A stretch of DNA of 64,000 nucleotides from Nocardia brasiliensis (GCF_011801125.1 NZ_CP046171.1:1426001-1490000), one strand, 5' to 3'; shown: positions 42,600 through 51,068, counted from the first letter of the stretch. Notes: generated by a model not told the origin, from the letters alone. Made by a program: numbers and translations.

Positions 42600-43046
42600 C
42601 TAGGCGGGCACGGTTCGGCGGGCCGCGGTGTTGACGCGGGTGAGTACGTCACGCAGTTCCTCGAGGTCGGCCATGCTCACCCCGAGCCGCTCGACCACGG
42701 CGGGCGGAATCTGTAGCGCCTGCTCGCGCAGGGCGACCCCGGCCGGGGTCAGGTTCACCACGAGGTTGCGTTCGTTGCGGCTGTCGCGTTCCCTGCTGAT
42801 CAGCCCGGCGCTCTCCAGCCGCTTGAGCAGTGGCGACAGGGTCGGGGAGTCCAACTGGATGGCCTCGGCGATCGCCTTGACCGACATCGGCGCCTCGCCC
42901 CACAGCGCGAGCATCACCAGATACTGCGGATGGGTGAGCCCGAGCGGCTCCAGCAACGGCCGATAGACCGCGAGTACCGCGCGATTGGCCACCGCCAGCG
43001 CGAAACACACTTGCCGATCGAGCTGCAGCGGATCCTCGATCTCCAT
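42600..43046 (-). CDS. OhrR-like MarR-family redox regulator
   Basis: 148 residues. The OhrR signature is clear: Cys14 in RQVCFALAVANRAVLAVYRP is the peroxide-reactive cysteine, and LGLTHPQYLVMLALW supplies tyrosine partners. The winged helix is at ~45-95 (SVKAIAEAIQLDSPTLSPLLKRL, SRNERNLVVNLT). Such repressors sense organic hydroperoxides. Here no Ohr peroxidase gene is adjacent; the divergent gene is a DUF418 membrane protein. A strong dyad (43080-43096) lies between them. Confidence 0.88.
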   Translation of the reverse strand: MEIEDPLQLDRQVCFALAVANRAVLAVYRPLLEPLGLTHPQYLVMLALWGEAPMSVKAIAEAIQLDSPTLSPLLKRLESAGLISRERDSRNERNLVVNLTPAGVALREQALQIPPAVVERLGVSMADLEELRDVLTRVNTAARRTVPA

Positions 43047-43079
43047 CTGTCCTCCTCGTGGGTCGCCTCCAAGATTAAC

Positions 43080-43096
43080 GCACTAACAGTTAATGC
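43080..43096. promoter_or_regulatory. OhrR-type operator
   Basis: GCACTAAC (43080-43087), A, GTTAATGC (43089-43096): an 8-1-8 inverted repeat with one mismatch, AT-rich core TAAC-A-GTTA, placed 34 bp before the OhrR-like start and 72 bp before the DUF418 start. Confidence 0.65.
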
Positions 43097-43167
43097 ATGA
43101 AGTGTGTGGGCGACATCTCGTCCGCAGATGCGCGGTGCGCGCGGATTCGGTGGTTAGTTTGAGACGC

Positions 43168-44166
43168 ATGCAGAACGATCCCGGCCGATTACGCATCCAC
43201 GAACTCGATGCCGTGCGCGGATTCGCCCTGTGCGGGATCCTGGTCGTCAACATCTGGCAGCTCACCGACATGACCGCGGTGAAGGCGCCGGGTGAGCTGA
43301 TCCCGCTGCGACATGTCCTCTCGATCCTGTTCGAGGGACGGTTTTTTCCGATCTTCTCCTTTCTGTTCGGGCTCAGCTTCGCGTTGTTCCTGGACAGCGC
43401 GTCGGCGCGGACCGACCGGCCGCGGCTGGTGCTGATCCGGCGCCTGGTCGCCCTCGGCGTGCTCGGGTTCGCGCACCACCAGTCCCAACCGGGCGAGGCG
43501 CTGCTGCCCTACGCGATCGTCGGGTTGGTCATCCTGCTGCCCGCCACGAGCCTGCCGGACTGGCTGGTGCTGCTGCTCGGTGCGGCGGGGGTGGGCGTGG
43601 CGGTGGTGCTCGGCGGCGGCTTCGGTCTGGTGCCGGGACTGTTCCTGCTCGGCCTGGCGACCGCCCGCTACGGGATCGCGGACACCCTCGACGAGCGCGG
43701 CAGGCAGATCGCCGCGGTGTTCGCGCTCGCCCTGCCCGCCGCCGTGGTGGCGGCCGTGCTGGAGTTCCGCATCTCCTATCTTGACCTGCTGGCCAGCAAT
43801 ATCCCCGCGGTCGCCGGCCTGCTCGGCGCCCTCGCGTATCTGACCGGATTGCTGCTGGTGCTGCGCACCGAAGCGGGCGCGGTGCTCTCGGAGGTGCTCG
43901 AGCCCCTGGGGCGGATGGCGCTCACCAACTACATCGGCGCGACGGCCCTGGTGCTGCTGATCGCCCCGCACATCGGTTTGACCGGTTCGGACCGATACGC
44001 CCTGCTGCTGGGCCTGGCGGCCGCGATCATCGCGGTCCAGGCGCTGTTCAGTTGGGGTTGGCTGAAGCTGTTCCGCTACGGCCCGCTGGAATGGGTGTGG
44101 CGCTGTGTGACCTGGTGGGAACTGGTGCCCGCGCGCCGCGCGCCCGAGCCGAGCCGGCGGTGGTGA
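43168..44166 (+). CDS. DUF418 integral membrane protein
   Basis: 332 residues, about nine helices. Begins RLRIHELDAVRGFALCGILVVNI, and contains a DUF418 C-terminal domain (LEPLGRMALTNYIGATALVLL...FRYGPLEWVWR). Members are of unknown, possibly acyltransferase-related, function. ATG 43168. Divergent from and probably controlled by the OhrR-like regulator. Confidence 0.85.
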   Translation: MQNDPGRLRIHELDAVRGFALCGILVVNIWQLTDMTAVKAPGELIPLRHVLSILFEGRFFPIFSFLFGLSFALFLDSASARTDRPRLVLIRRLVALGVLGFAHHQSQPGEALLPYAIVGLVILLPATSLPDWLVLLLGAAGVGVAVVLGGGFGLVPGLFLLGLATARYGIADTLDERGRQIAAVFALALPAAVVAAVLEFRISYLDLLASNIPAVAGLLGALAYLTGLLLVLRTEAGAVLSEVLEPLGRMALTNYIGATALVLLIAPHIGLTGSDRYALLLGLAAAIIAVQALFSWGWLKLFRYGPLEWVWRCVTWWELVPARRAPEPSRRW

Positions 44167-44303
44167 GCGGTCGAGGCGCATCGGTGATGTGAGCGGGCCC
44201 GCTCGGCGGCCGCGGGGGAGCGACGCTGCGCCGCGCTCCGGGATCGCTCCGGCACGGCGTGCCGAAGCGGCAACCGGCCCGGCGCGCCGCAGACTGGACG
44301 GTC

Positions 44304-45881
44304 ATGGACCAGTTGGTGCTGATATTGGTCATCCTGTTCGCCGCGATCCTCGCCGAGCCGCTGGCCGACCGGATCGGCGTCGCGTCGGCGGTGCTGATGA
44401 CGGTGTTCGGCTGCGTGGTGGCGCTGCTGCCGTTCGCGCCGCGGGTCGACGTCGCGCCCGATCTGATCCTGCCGCTGGTGTTGCCGCCGCTGCTGTACGC
44501 GGCGGCCCGGCGCACCTCGTGGCGGCAGTTCGCGGAGAACTGGGGACCGATCGCGTTGCGTGCGGTCGGACTCGTCATCGCGACCGCGGCGGGGGTGGCC
44601 GCGGTGTTCCACGCCTGGTACCCGGGACTGCCGATCGCGGCCGCGTTCGCACTGGGAGCCCTTGTCGCACCGCCTGATCCGGTCGCGGCGACCGCGCTGG
44701 CGGGCAGCCTCGGCCTGCCGCGCCGTCTGGTCGTGGTGCTCGGCGGCGAAGGCCTGTTCAACGACGTCACCGCGATCGTGCTCTACGGCGTCGCGATCCA
44801 GGCGGTGGTCAGCGGGCATTTCTCGGCGCCGCGAGCGCTGGCGGAGTTCGTGGTCTCGGCGGTGGTCGCGGTCCTTGTCGGCCTGGTGCTCGGTGTCGCG
44901 GGCAGCAAACTGACCGACTACCTCGGCGAGGCGACGTGGCGGGTGGCACTGAGTCTGTTGCTGCCGTTCGCGGCCTATGGGCTCGCGGAGCAGTTGCACG
45001 GCTCCGGCGTGCTCGCCGTGCTGGTCTGCGCGCTGTATCTGACCGACGCGGTCACCGAGTTCGGCGATCCGGACTATCGGATGGTCGGCGACTCGTTCTG
45101 GGACATCGCCGAAATGTTGTTGAGCGGCTTCGCCTTCGGACTCATCGGCCTGGAACTCGGCGCGGTGCTGGAGGCGACCGGCGACGACTGGCCTCGCCTG
45201 CTCGGCGGCGCGGGCGCGGTGGTCGCCGTGGTCGTCGGCCTGCGGCTGGTCTGGCTGATGACCACGTGGGCACTCGGCCGCGCGTGGTGGCGCAGGTCCG
45301 ATGTCGACGAGCCCTACACCTGGCGCGAGACCATCGTCACCTGGTGGGCGGGCATGCGCGGCGTGGCGACCGTGGCGCTGGCACTGGCCATTCCGATCGT
45401 CACCGATGACGGCGCGGACTTCCCCGGACGGACCGAGATCCTGTTCACCGCGTTCGCCGTAGTCCTGTTCACCCTGCTGCTGCAGGGGCCGACCCTGCCG
45501 CTGGTGGTCCGTCTGACCGGGGTGCACGCCGACACCAAGCGCGAACGCGAACTGGAACGTCGGCTGTGGGAGCGGGTCGTCAAAGCACAGCTGTCCCGGT
45601 TGAAAGAGATTGCGGCGGAACAGCATCTGCCCGAAGAGTATTACGAGCGATTCCGCGACGCGCTGCGCCAGCGCATGGCCCGTGCCGACCCGCAGGCCGC
45701 GGACGCCGACGCCAAGGCCGAGGAAGAGCGGAACATGAAGGTGGCCAAGAAATTACGGGACATTAGGGCCGATGTCATGGAGGCGGGCCGTCGGGAGGCG
45801 CTGGCCGCGCGCCGGGAACCAGGCATGCCACCGGATCTGGTCGACCGGGTGACCAGGCGACTCGATCTCGGTGGCCGCTGA
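44304..45881 (+). CDS. CPA1-type Na+/H+ antiporter
   Basis: 525 residues, 10-12 membrane helices over ~1-415 and a ~110-residue charged cytosolic tail. The ion site is in GALVAPPDPVAATAL and GGEGLFNDVTAIVLY, typical for NhaP/NhaG antiporters. The tail (ERELERRLWERVVKAQLSRL...) is probably a regulatory coiled coil. ATG 44304; the frame is open to 44259. Confidence 0.9.
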   Translation: MDQLVLILVILFAAILAEPLADRIGVASAVLMTVFGCVVALLPFAPRVDVAPDLILPLVLPPLLYAAARRTSWRQFAENWGPIALRAVGLVIATAAGVAAVFHAWYPGLPIAAAFALGALVAPPDPVAATALAGSLGLPRRLVVVLGGEGLFNDVTAIVLYGVAIQAVVSGHFSAPRALAEFVVSAVVAVLVGLVLGVAGSKLTDYLGEATWRVALSLLLPFAAYGLAEQLHGSGVLAVLVCALYLTDAVTEFGDPDYRMVGDSFWDIAEMLLSGFAFGLIGLELGAVLEATGDDWPRLLGGAGAVVAVVVGLRLVWLMTTWALGRAWWRRSDVDEPYTWRETIVTWWAGMRGVATVALALAIPIVTDDGADFPGRTEILFTAFAVVLFTLLLQGPTLPLVVRLTGVHADTKRERELERRLWERVVKAQLSRLKEIAAEQHLPEEYYERFRDALRQRMARADPQAADADAKAEEERNMKVAKKLRDIRADVMEAGRREALAARREPGMPPDLVDRVTRRLDLGGR

Positions 45882-45897
45882 CCGAGCGCGGATCGAA

Positions 45898-46089
45898 TCA
45901 GCTTGCCGCCACGCCGGTCTGGCGGATCGCGTCGAGTACCTCGCCGTAGGTGAGAGTGGAGTTCACCAGTGCGGTCTCCGACGGTACGTCGATGTCGACG
46001 GAGTCGACACCGTTGACGCCACGCAGCTGGGATTCGATGGCCGAGGCGGACTCGCGGGTAACGTTGTGCAGGGTGATCGTGTAGGTCAT
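45898..46089 (-). CDS. HMA-fold small protein lacking the metal-binding CxxC
   Basis: 63 residues: MTYTITLHNVTRESASAIES then VNGVDSVDIDVPSETALVN and LDAIRQTGV. This is the beta-alpha-beta-beta-alpha-beta pattern of copper chaperones (CopZ-like), but the GMTCxxC loop is replaced by NVTRESA, so it has no cysteine. ATG 46089 follows AAGGAC. Divergent from the membrane protein at 46216. Confidence 0.7.
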   Translation of the reverse strand: MTYTITLHNVTRESASAIESQLRGVNGVDSVDIDVPSETALVNSTLTYGEVLDAIRQTGVAAS

Positions 46090-46215
46090 GTCCTTCGAAT
46101 AGACCGAATCGCGGCGGGCAAACGCCGTCGAGCGGTCGAGTTCGTTTTCTACGTTTGGTTGTCGCGGCCCCGGGAATAGCCCGGTTGTCAAACAACTCGA
46201 CGCAACAGGATTGTC

Positions 46216-46692
46216 ATGATCATCATCATAGGGCTCGTCGTACTGATTGCCGCAGTGGCCGTCGGCGTCGCCGGTGTGGTGGCGAACAGCAGCGAAAATC
46301 ATTTACTGTCAGATGATTTCGCTGTTTTCGACTTCCATTTCCACGGCTCCAGCGGATTGCTGTTCGGCTACGGAATCGTGGTCGGCGCTATCGGGACGAT
46401 CGGACTAGCCCTGGTACTGACGGGTGCTTGGCGGGTCTCCCGCCGCAGCGCAGTGGCTCGTCGCGAGCTCGCCCAGTCTCGTCGCGAAATCGCGGCGGTG
46501 CGACGCGATCTCGGGAAATCCGCGCCACCGGCTGGTAAGGAACCCGTGGTGCGTCCGTCCATCGAACCCGCGACGCGGCCGCGTCGCGAGTCGGTCTGGG
46601 GCCGGTTCACCCGCCGATCGGCCACGGCTCGTTCCGGTGACGCAGTACCTGCCGGCAGCGCGCCCCGCGCGCAGGCGCCGACGTCGAAATAA
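46216..46692 (+). CDS. Small two-helix membrane protein
   Basis: 158 residues: helix 1 at ~2-24 (IIIIGLVVLIAAVAVGVAGVVA), an acidic/His loop (DDFAVFDFHFHG), helix 2 at ~48-70, then a long basic cytosolic tail rich in Arg, Ser and Pro. No family assigned. First of three same-strand small genes (46216, 46717, 46882) that may form a stress operon. Confidence 0.65.
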   Translation: MIIIIGLVVLIAAVAVGVAGVVANSSENHLLSDDFAVFDFHFHGSSGLLFGYGIVVGAIGTIGLALVLTGAWRVSRRSAVARRELAQSRREIAAVRRDLGKSAPPAGKEPVVRPSIEPATRPRRESVWGRFTRRSATARSGDAVPAGSAPRAQAPTSK

Positions 46693-46716
46693 TCATAGAG
46701 AAAAGGAAATACGACA

Positions 46717-46872
46717 ATGATTATTCTCGGACTCATCCTCCTCATCGCCGGGTGGCTGCTCGGAATCGGATTGCTCACCACCGCGGGCATCATCCTGCTC
46801 ATCATCGGCCTGGTGCTGATGGTGGCGGGTTCGGTGGGTCGTCCCGTCGGTGGCCGTCGCTGGTATTACTAG
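46717..46872 (+). CDS. DUF6131 small membrane protein
   Basis: 51 residues, almost all hydrophobic: MIILGLILLIAGWLLGIGL, then IILLIIGLVLMVAG and a Gly/Arg C-terminus GRRWYY. This matches the DUF6131 family of tiny two-helix actinobacterial proteins. AAAAGGA is 10-16 bp upstream of the ATG. It lies 24 bp after the preceding gene and 9 bp before the next. Confidence 0.75.
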   Translation: MIILGLILLIAGWLLGIGLLTTAGIILLIIGLVLMVAGSVGRPVGGRRWYY

Positions 46873-46881
46873 GGACCGGCC

Positions 46882-47055
46882 ATGAGGTTCGAAGACAGGA
46901 TCGCCCACCAGGCGCAGGCCGCCCGGGGCAGTATCAAGAAGATCGTCGGCCGGGCCACGGGAAACCGGCGCCTGGAAGGCGAAGGTCGTCGAGAACAGGC
47001 TCGCGGAAATCTGAAGCGGGCCACGGACAAATTCAGGGACGCGTTCAAGCGCTGA
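46882..47055 (+). CDS. CsbD-like stress protein
   Basis: 57 residues, highly charged. The segment IVGRATGNRRLEGEGRREQA followed by RGNLKRATDKFRDAF is the CsbD-family repeat (general-stress proteins, intrinsically helical). ATG 46882 is 9 bp after the DUF6131 stop. The gene is closed by a very strong terminator at 47062-47109. Confidence 0.75.
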   Translation: MRFEDRIAHQAQAARGSIKKIVGRATGNRRLEGEGRREQARGNLKRATDKFRDAFKR

Positions 47056-47061
47056 CCTGTT

Positions 47062-47109
47062 GAACGGCGTCGGCCGAGGGGTTGGTACACCCCTCGGCCG
47101 ACGCCGTTC
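47062..47109. terminator. 21-bp perfect-stem bidirectional terminator
   Basis: Perfect 21-bp arms at 47062-47082 and 47089-47109 with a 6-nt loop TGGTAC. It lies between the CsbD-like gene (ends 47055) and the converging TetR gene (ends 47115). It is the longest perfect stem I noted in the window. Confidence 0.9.
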
Positions 47110-47114
47110 GACTG

Positions 47115-47732
47115 TCAAGACGTCGCGTCGGACGCCTTGAACGCGGCGATCAGGCTGTGTACCAACGTATCCAGGTACGCATCGCCGGTTGGGTTGCCGC
47201 CCATCAGCTTTCGCCAGAAGAGCGGGGCGATGCACAGGTCCAGTGCGAGGTCGAGGTCCAGTTCCGGTGACAGTTCGCCGCGTTCGATGGCGCGGTGCAG
47301 CAGCTGTCCGACCTTCGCGCGGCGACTGTGCCCGACCGACTGCAGGCTTTCGGCGATGGCGGGCGTGCGAATGCCCTCGGCGAGCAGATCGGGGATGATG
47401 CGCGCCGCCAGCGGGTGACTGAAACCGCTTGCGGTAGTGGCGAGAAACGCCCGCAGGTCACCGCGCAGCGAGCCGGTGTCGGGGACATCGGCCGCCGCCA
47501 CCGCGACCTGCTCGACGAGCGCGAGCACCATCTGCTCCTTGGTCGGCCACCGCCGATACAGCGTCGGCTTGCTGACGCCGGCGCGCCGGGCGACCCCCTC
47601 CATCGTCAGCTTCCCGTATCCGAGTTCGGCCAGCTCGGTGAACGCCGCGTCGGTGATGGCGGCGGTGACCTGTGGCTGGCGCACCGCGGCGCCGGCCGGG
47701 GCGCGCTTGCGTTCGGTCGTCGGCTCCGTCAT
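47115..47732 (-). CDS. TetR-family transcriptional regulator
   Basis: 205 residues: HTH at ~24-65 (ITDAAFTELAELGYGKLTMEGVARRAGVSKPTLYRRW over helices 1-3) and a TetR_C-type effector domain. ATG 47732; the frame is open to 48053, which would overlap the divergent hydrolase. The two divergent genes share an intergenic region with a pair of inverted operator copies (47749-47770 and 47801-47822). Confidence 0.88.
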   Translation of the reverse strand: MTEPTTERKRAPAGAAVRQPQVTAAITDAAFTELAELGYGKLTMEGVARRAGVSKPTLYRRWPTKEQMVLALVEQVAVAAADVPDTGSLRGDLRAFLATTASGFSHPLAARIIPDLLAEGIRTPAIAESLQSVGHSRRAKVGQLLHRAIERGELSPELDLDLALDLCIAPLFWRKLMGGNPTGDAYLDTLVHSLIAAFKASDATS

Positions 47733-47748
47733 CGGTTCAGCATAGCAA

Positions 47749-47822
47749 CGTCGATACGGTTGCGTTTCGTCGTTGGCCGTCGTACCGTGGCAGCCGTACA
47801 ACGAAACGCAACCGTATCGACG
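47749..47822. promoter_or_regulatory. Twin inverted TetR operators
   Basis: Perfect 22-bp inverted arms at 47749-47770 and 47801-47822, 30 bp apart. Each arm contains an imperfect palindrome CGATACG-GTTG-CGTTTCG (7-4-7, one mismatch), i.e. a complete operator. One faces the TetR gene and the other the hydrolase gene, so each promoter would have its own site. Confidence 0.8.
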
Positions 47823-47841
47823 CAAATATCGAGGTAAACCC

Positions 47842-49083
47842 ATGAAATTCCTGTTCGACGACGAGTCGTTCGACTTCGAGGCGCTGCGTTCGGCGGGCTT
47901 CGCTCGCCACGGCGGCGCCGAGCTTGGCGAGGTGCTGGCGACCGCGCACCGGATCGCCGACGGCGACGAGGCGGCCTGGCTGCGCGAGTGGCGGGCCACC
48001 GCCGAGCGGGTGCACGCGATCGGCTCGGACTGCCTGGCCAAGGGGCATCGCATGAGCGCGCGCGAGGCCCTGCTGCGGGCCTCGAACTACTACCGCACCG
48101 CGGAGTTCTATCTGCGTGACGACCCGGCCGCGGACCCGGTGGCGCGGGAACTCTCACGTCGCTCGCGTGAAACCTTCGCGCAGGCAGCGGAATTGCTGGA
48201 GACCCCGGTGCGACGGGTGTCGATTCCGTTCGGAGACACCGGACTTCCCGGCTACCTGTTCCTGGTCGACGATTCCGGCGAGCCGCGCCCGACGGTGATC
48301 TTCAACAGCGGCTTCGACTCGACGCTGGAGGAGTCCTGGTTCGTGCTCGCCGCCGCGGCGGTGGCGCGCGGCTACCACGTCCTCGCCTTCGACGGACCGG
48401 GGCAGGGGCAGGTGATCCGCGAGCAGGGACTGCCGTTCCGGCACGACTGGGAGGCGGTGATCACCCCGGTGGTGGACTTCGCGCGGACCGTGCCCGCGAT
48501 CGACCCGGACCGAATCGTGTTGTACGGCTACAGCTTGGGCGGCTATCTGGTGGCGCGCGCCGCCGCGTTCGAGCACCGCATCGCGGCGCTGGTACTCAAC
48601 GACGGCCTCTTCGACTACCACGGATCGAATGTGCGCATGATGCCGCCGTTCCTGACCGAATGGATCGAGTCGAACCAGGACGCCGAGGCGCTTGCGGTCG
48701 CCGGGCTCATGATGGCCTACGACACCACCGTGCGCTGGGCGCTGCGCAACGGAACCTGGACCTTCGGCGCCGACTCCGCGGCCGACTACATCCGCAAGAC
48801 CGAGCCGTACACGCTGGCCGGCATCGCGCACCAGATCGAATGTCCCACACTGGTGCTCGACGCCGAGAACGATCTGTTCTTCCGTGGCGAACCCAAGCGG
48901 GTCTATCAGGCGCTCACCTGTCCCAAGGAACTGATCGTGGGCACTGCGGCCGAAGGCGCGGGCGAGCACTGCCACATGGGTGCGACCACGCTGACCAACC
49001 AGCGCATCTTCGACTGGCTCGACACCACCTTCGCGGCATACCGACAGCGGGACCGTCAGATGCCCGAGACGTCGGCCAGCTGA
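47842..49083 (+). CDS. Alpha/beta hydrolase with helical N-terminal domain
   Basis: 413 residues. The N-terminal ~130 residues are helical; the hydrolase domain holds the nucleophile in GYSLGG (about residue 235), an acid in VLDAENDLFF and a His in GEHCHMGAT. It resembles the dihydropseudooxynicotine hydrolase/FrsA-like group; substrate unknown. ATG 47842 follows GAGGTAA. It is controlled by the divergent TetR through paired operators. Its 3' end overlaps the converging VIT gene by 28 bp. Confidence 0.85.
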   Translation: MKFLFDDESFDFEALRSAGFARHGGAELGEVLATAHRIADGDEAAWLREWRATAERVHAIGSDCLAKGHRMSAREALLRASNYYRTAEFYLRDDPAADPVARELSRRSRETFAQAAELLETPVRRVSIPFGDTGLPGYLFLVDDSGEPRPTVIFNSGFDSTLEESWFVLAAAAVARGYHVLAFDGPGQGQVIREQGLPFRHDWEAVITPVVDFARTVPAIDPDRIVLYGYSLGGYLVARAAAFEHRIAALVLNDGLFDYHGSNVRMMPPFLTEWIESNQDAEALAVAGLMMAYDTTVRWALRNGTWTFGADSAADYIRKTEPYTLAGIAHQIECPTLVLDAENDLFFRGEPKRVYQALTCPKELIVGTAAEGAGEHCHMGATTLTNQRIFDWLDTTFAAYRQRDRQMPETSAS

Positions 49084-49775
49084 CCGATGCCGTAGGTCAC
49101 GGCCATGGCCAGCGCGCCACCGACCACCACGCGCAGCACCGCGCGACCGAGGCCGCTGCCGCCGAGGCGCGCGCTGATCGAGCCGGTGAGCGCCAGCGCC
49201 ACGATCACCGCGACGAAGGTCACCGGGATCCGCGCCGACACCGGGGGCAGCAGGATCGCGAGCAATGGCAGCAGCGCGCCCAGGGTGAACGCGATCGCCG
49301 AGGAGAGCGCCGCGTGCCAGGGATTGGTCAATTCGGTGGGGTCCAATCCGAGTTCGGCCTCGGCGTGCGCGGTGAAGGCGTCGTGCTCGGTGAGTTCCAC
49401 GGCGACCTGGCGGGCGGTTTCGGGTGAGAGCCCCTTCGCCTCGTAGATCTCGGCGAGCTCGGCCAGCTCGTATTCGGGTTCGTCGCGCAGTTCCCGCCGC
49501 TCCTTGGCGAGCAGTGCGCGCTCGGAATCGCGTTGCGTGCTGACCGAAACATATTCGCCGACCGCCATCGAGATCGCGCCGGCCGACAGGCCCGCGATAC
49601 CCGCGGTGAATACCGCGCCGGTGCTCGTCGTGGCCGCGGCGACGCCGACGACCAGCCCCGCGGTGGAGACGATCCCGTCGTTCGCGCCGAGCACCCCCGC
49701 GCGCAACCAGTTCAGCTTGGACGCCAGCCCTTCGGTGTGGGGTTCGTGCGGGTGCGCGCCGGTGTCTTCGTCCAT
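49056..49775 (-). CDS. VIT-family (CCC1/VIT1) iron/manganese transporter
   Basis: 239 residues, five membrane helices: WLRAGVLGANDGIVSTAGLVVGVAAA is the family hallmark, followed by ISMAVGEYVSVSTQRDSERA and a soluble acidic metal-binding stretch (ELRDEPEYELAELAEIYEAKGL). Probably exports Fe2+/Mn2+ from the cytosol. ATG 49775. Third gene in a minus-strand run TetR-YdcF-VIT. Confidence 0.9.
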   Translation of the reverse strand: MDEDTGAHPHEPHTEGLASKLNWLRAGVLGANDGIVSTAGLVVGVAAATTSTGAVFTAGIAGLSAGAISMAVGEYVSVSTQRDSERALLAKERRELRDEPEYELAELAEIYEAKGLSPETARQVAVELTEHDAFTAHAEAELGLDPTELTNPWHAALSSAIAFTLGALLPLLAILLPPVSARIPVTFVAVIVALALTGSISARLGGSGLGRAVLRVVVGGALAMAVTYGIGQLADVSGI

Positions 49776-49813
49776 GCGACGAAGGGTAGTACCGGCAGGA
49801 CGCGGAATCCGGT

Positions 49814-50425
49814 TCAACAACCGGGTGACAGGAACGCCCGCAGATACCCCGCCGACTGCCGCAGGTACATCCAGGTCCAGAAGCGCAGGCCCGAGTCGCT
49901 CGGGCTGGCCACCATGGTCACCTCGCCGTCGAAGCACTTCTGCACGATGTAGCGGGCCCGCGACACGTGCGGCGTATAGGTCACCACGATGATGTGCCGC
50001 CAGCCGAACTGCCGCGCGCGCCGCCGGATCTCCTGCGCCTCGCCCTCGGTGGTCCACGGATCCGGAATGAAGCAGTTGACCGTGAAGTCGAACCGCCCCG
50101 CGCAGTATTTGTCCATCTCGTGGTCGTCCGGACCGGTGGAGCGCGAGATCAGCAGCGTGGGCGCGTACCCGCGCCGCGCCAGGTCGAGTCCCACGTCGAA
50201 GCGCTCGTAGGCGGTCCCGCCGAGCACCACGATGGCATCGGCGCGCCGCAGCGGGTCGGTCTGCGGATGGACGTACACCGGCCACCCGGCAGCCCCGATC
50301 ACTACCACCAGGGCGAGCAGGGCACCAAAGAAGATTCCCGCGCGTCGCAGGCCGGCCACCCCCGCGACGATACCGAAGCGCGGCCGTCGCACCGGGTCGG
50401 CACGGCGCGATGTCGCGCTGGTCAC
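49814..50425 (-). CDS. YdcF/DUF218-family membrane protein
   Basis: 203 residues: membrane helix ~30-50 (IFFGALLALVVVIGAAGWPVY), then a DUF218 domain with ADAIVVLGGTAYERFDVGLDLARRGYAPTLLISRS and RRARQFGWRHIIVVTYTPHVSRAR. In E. coli such proteins (SanA/YdcF/ElyC) have envelope roles, including lipid-carrier turnover. GTG start 50425, 38 bp upstream of the VIT gene and 30 bp downstream of the TetR gene. Confidence 0.85.
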   Translation of the reverse strand: MTSATSRRADPVRRPRFGIVAGVAGLRRAGIFFGALLALVVVIGAAGWPVYVHPQTDPLRRADAIVVLGGTAYERFDVGLDLARRGYAPTLLISRSTGPDDHEMDKYCAGRFDFTVNCFIPDPWTTEGEAQEIRRRARQFGWRHIIVVTYTPHVSRARYIVQKCFDGEVTMVASPSDSGLRFWTWMYLRQSAGYLRAFLSPGC

Positions 50426-50455
50426 GCCGCCGCGCGGCGCCCTATCGGCAGAAGC

Positions 50456-51058
50456 TCAGCGGCAGAGCTGAGCGAGGTGTTCGCGGAGCAACTCCCGCAC
50501 GCGGTGCGGCGACATCTTCTCCGGTCGGATCAGTGCCTGCACGGTGAGACCGTCGACGAAGACGTAGAGCCGCTGGGCTTCCCGTTCGAGATCGAGGCCG
50601 GCGCGCAGTACCCCGCTCGCGGCGAGCTCGTCCACCACCCAGGCGACGAGTTCGGCGGTGGCGTCGTACAGTTCGTCGCTGCGCTGCCGCAGCGCGGGCT
50701 CGGTCAGTACCCGGCCCAAGAAGGCCAACCAGACCTTGGTCACGGTGTGCTGGCGGGGACCGGTCGGCAACAGTCCGGTGAGCAGGATCTGTGCCGCCCG
50801 GTCCACCGGGTCGGCGGCCAGGTTCAGCTGCCGGATCCGGTCCATCATGCCCTCGCCGACCATGCCGAGCGAGAACGCGAGCAGCTCGGACTGTGTCGAG
50901 AAGTAGTGCCGCAGGCTGCCCATCGACACCCCGGCCTCGGTGGCGACCTTGCGTACCGATGCGTGTTCCAGCCCGTCGCGCTGGATCACCCGCCAGGCGG
51001 CCTCGGCGAGTGCGTGCCGTCGCTGCTCGTGCGCCTGCTGGTCCACGGTTCGAGCCAC
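50456..51058 (-). CDS. TetR-family transcriptional regulator
   Basis: 200 residues. HTH at ~10-55 (ALAEAAWRVIQRDGLEHASVRKVATEAGVSMGSLRHYFST over helices 1-3) and a TetR_C domain. GTG 51058; upstream in-frame sequence overlaps the divergent hydrolase. A perfect palindrome (51069-51084) plus a further inverted copy lie between the two genes. First gene of a TetR-YdcF-VIT run. Confidence 0.87.
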   Translation of the reverse strand: MARTVDQQAHEQRRHALAEAAWRVIQRDGLEHASVRKVATEAGVSMGSLRHYFSTQSELLAFSLGMVGEGMMDRIRQLNLAADPVDRAAQILLTGLLPTGPRQHTVTKVWLAFLGRVLTEPALRQRSDELYDATAELVAWVVDELAASGVLRAGLDLEREAQRLYVFVDGLTVQALIRPEKMSPHRVRELLREHLAQLCR

Positions 51059-51068
51059 CTCGTATTTG

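Noticed and set aside
44076..45626. Long minus-strand frame opposite the Na+/H+ antiporter
   Set aside because: Composition is Arg/Gln/His-rich without motifs, and the plus strand has a complete antiporter.
46089..46302. N-terminal extension of the HMA-fold protein
   Set aside because: The frame is open upstream, but the extension is His/Asp-rich and overlaps the divergent gene start; AAGGAC before ATG 46089 supports the short form.
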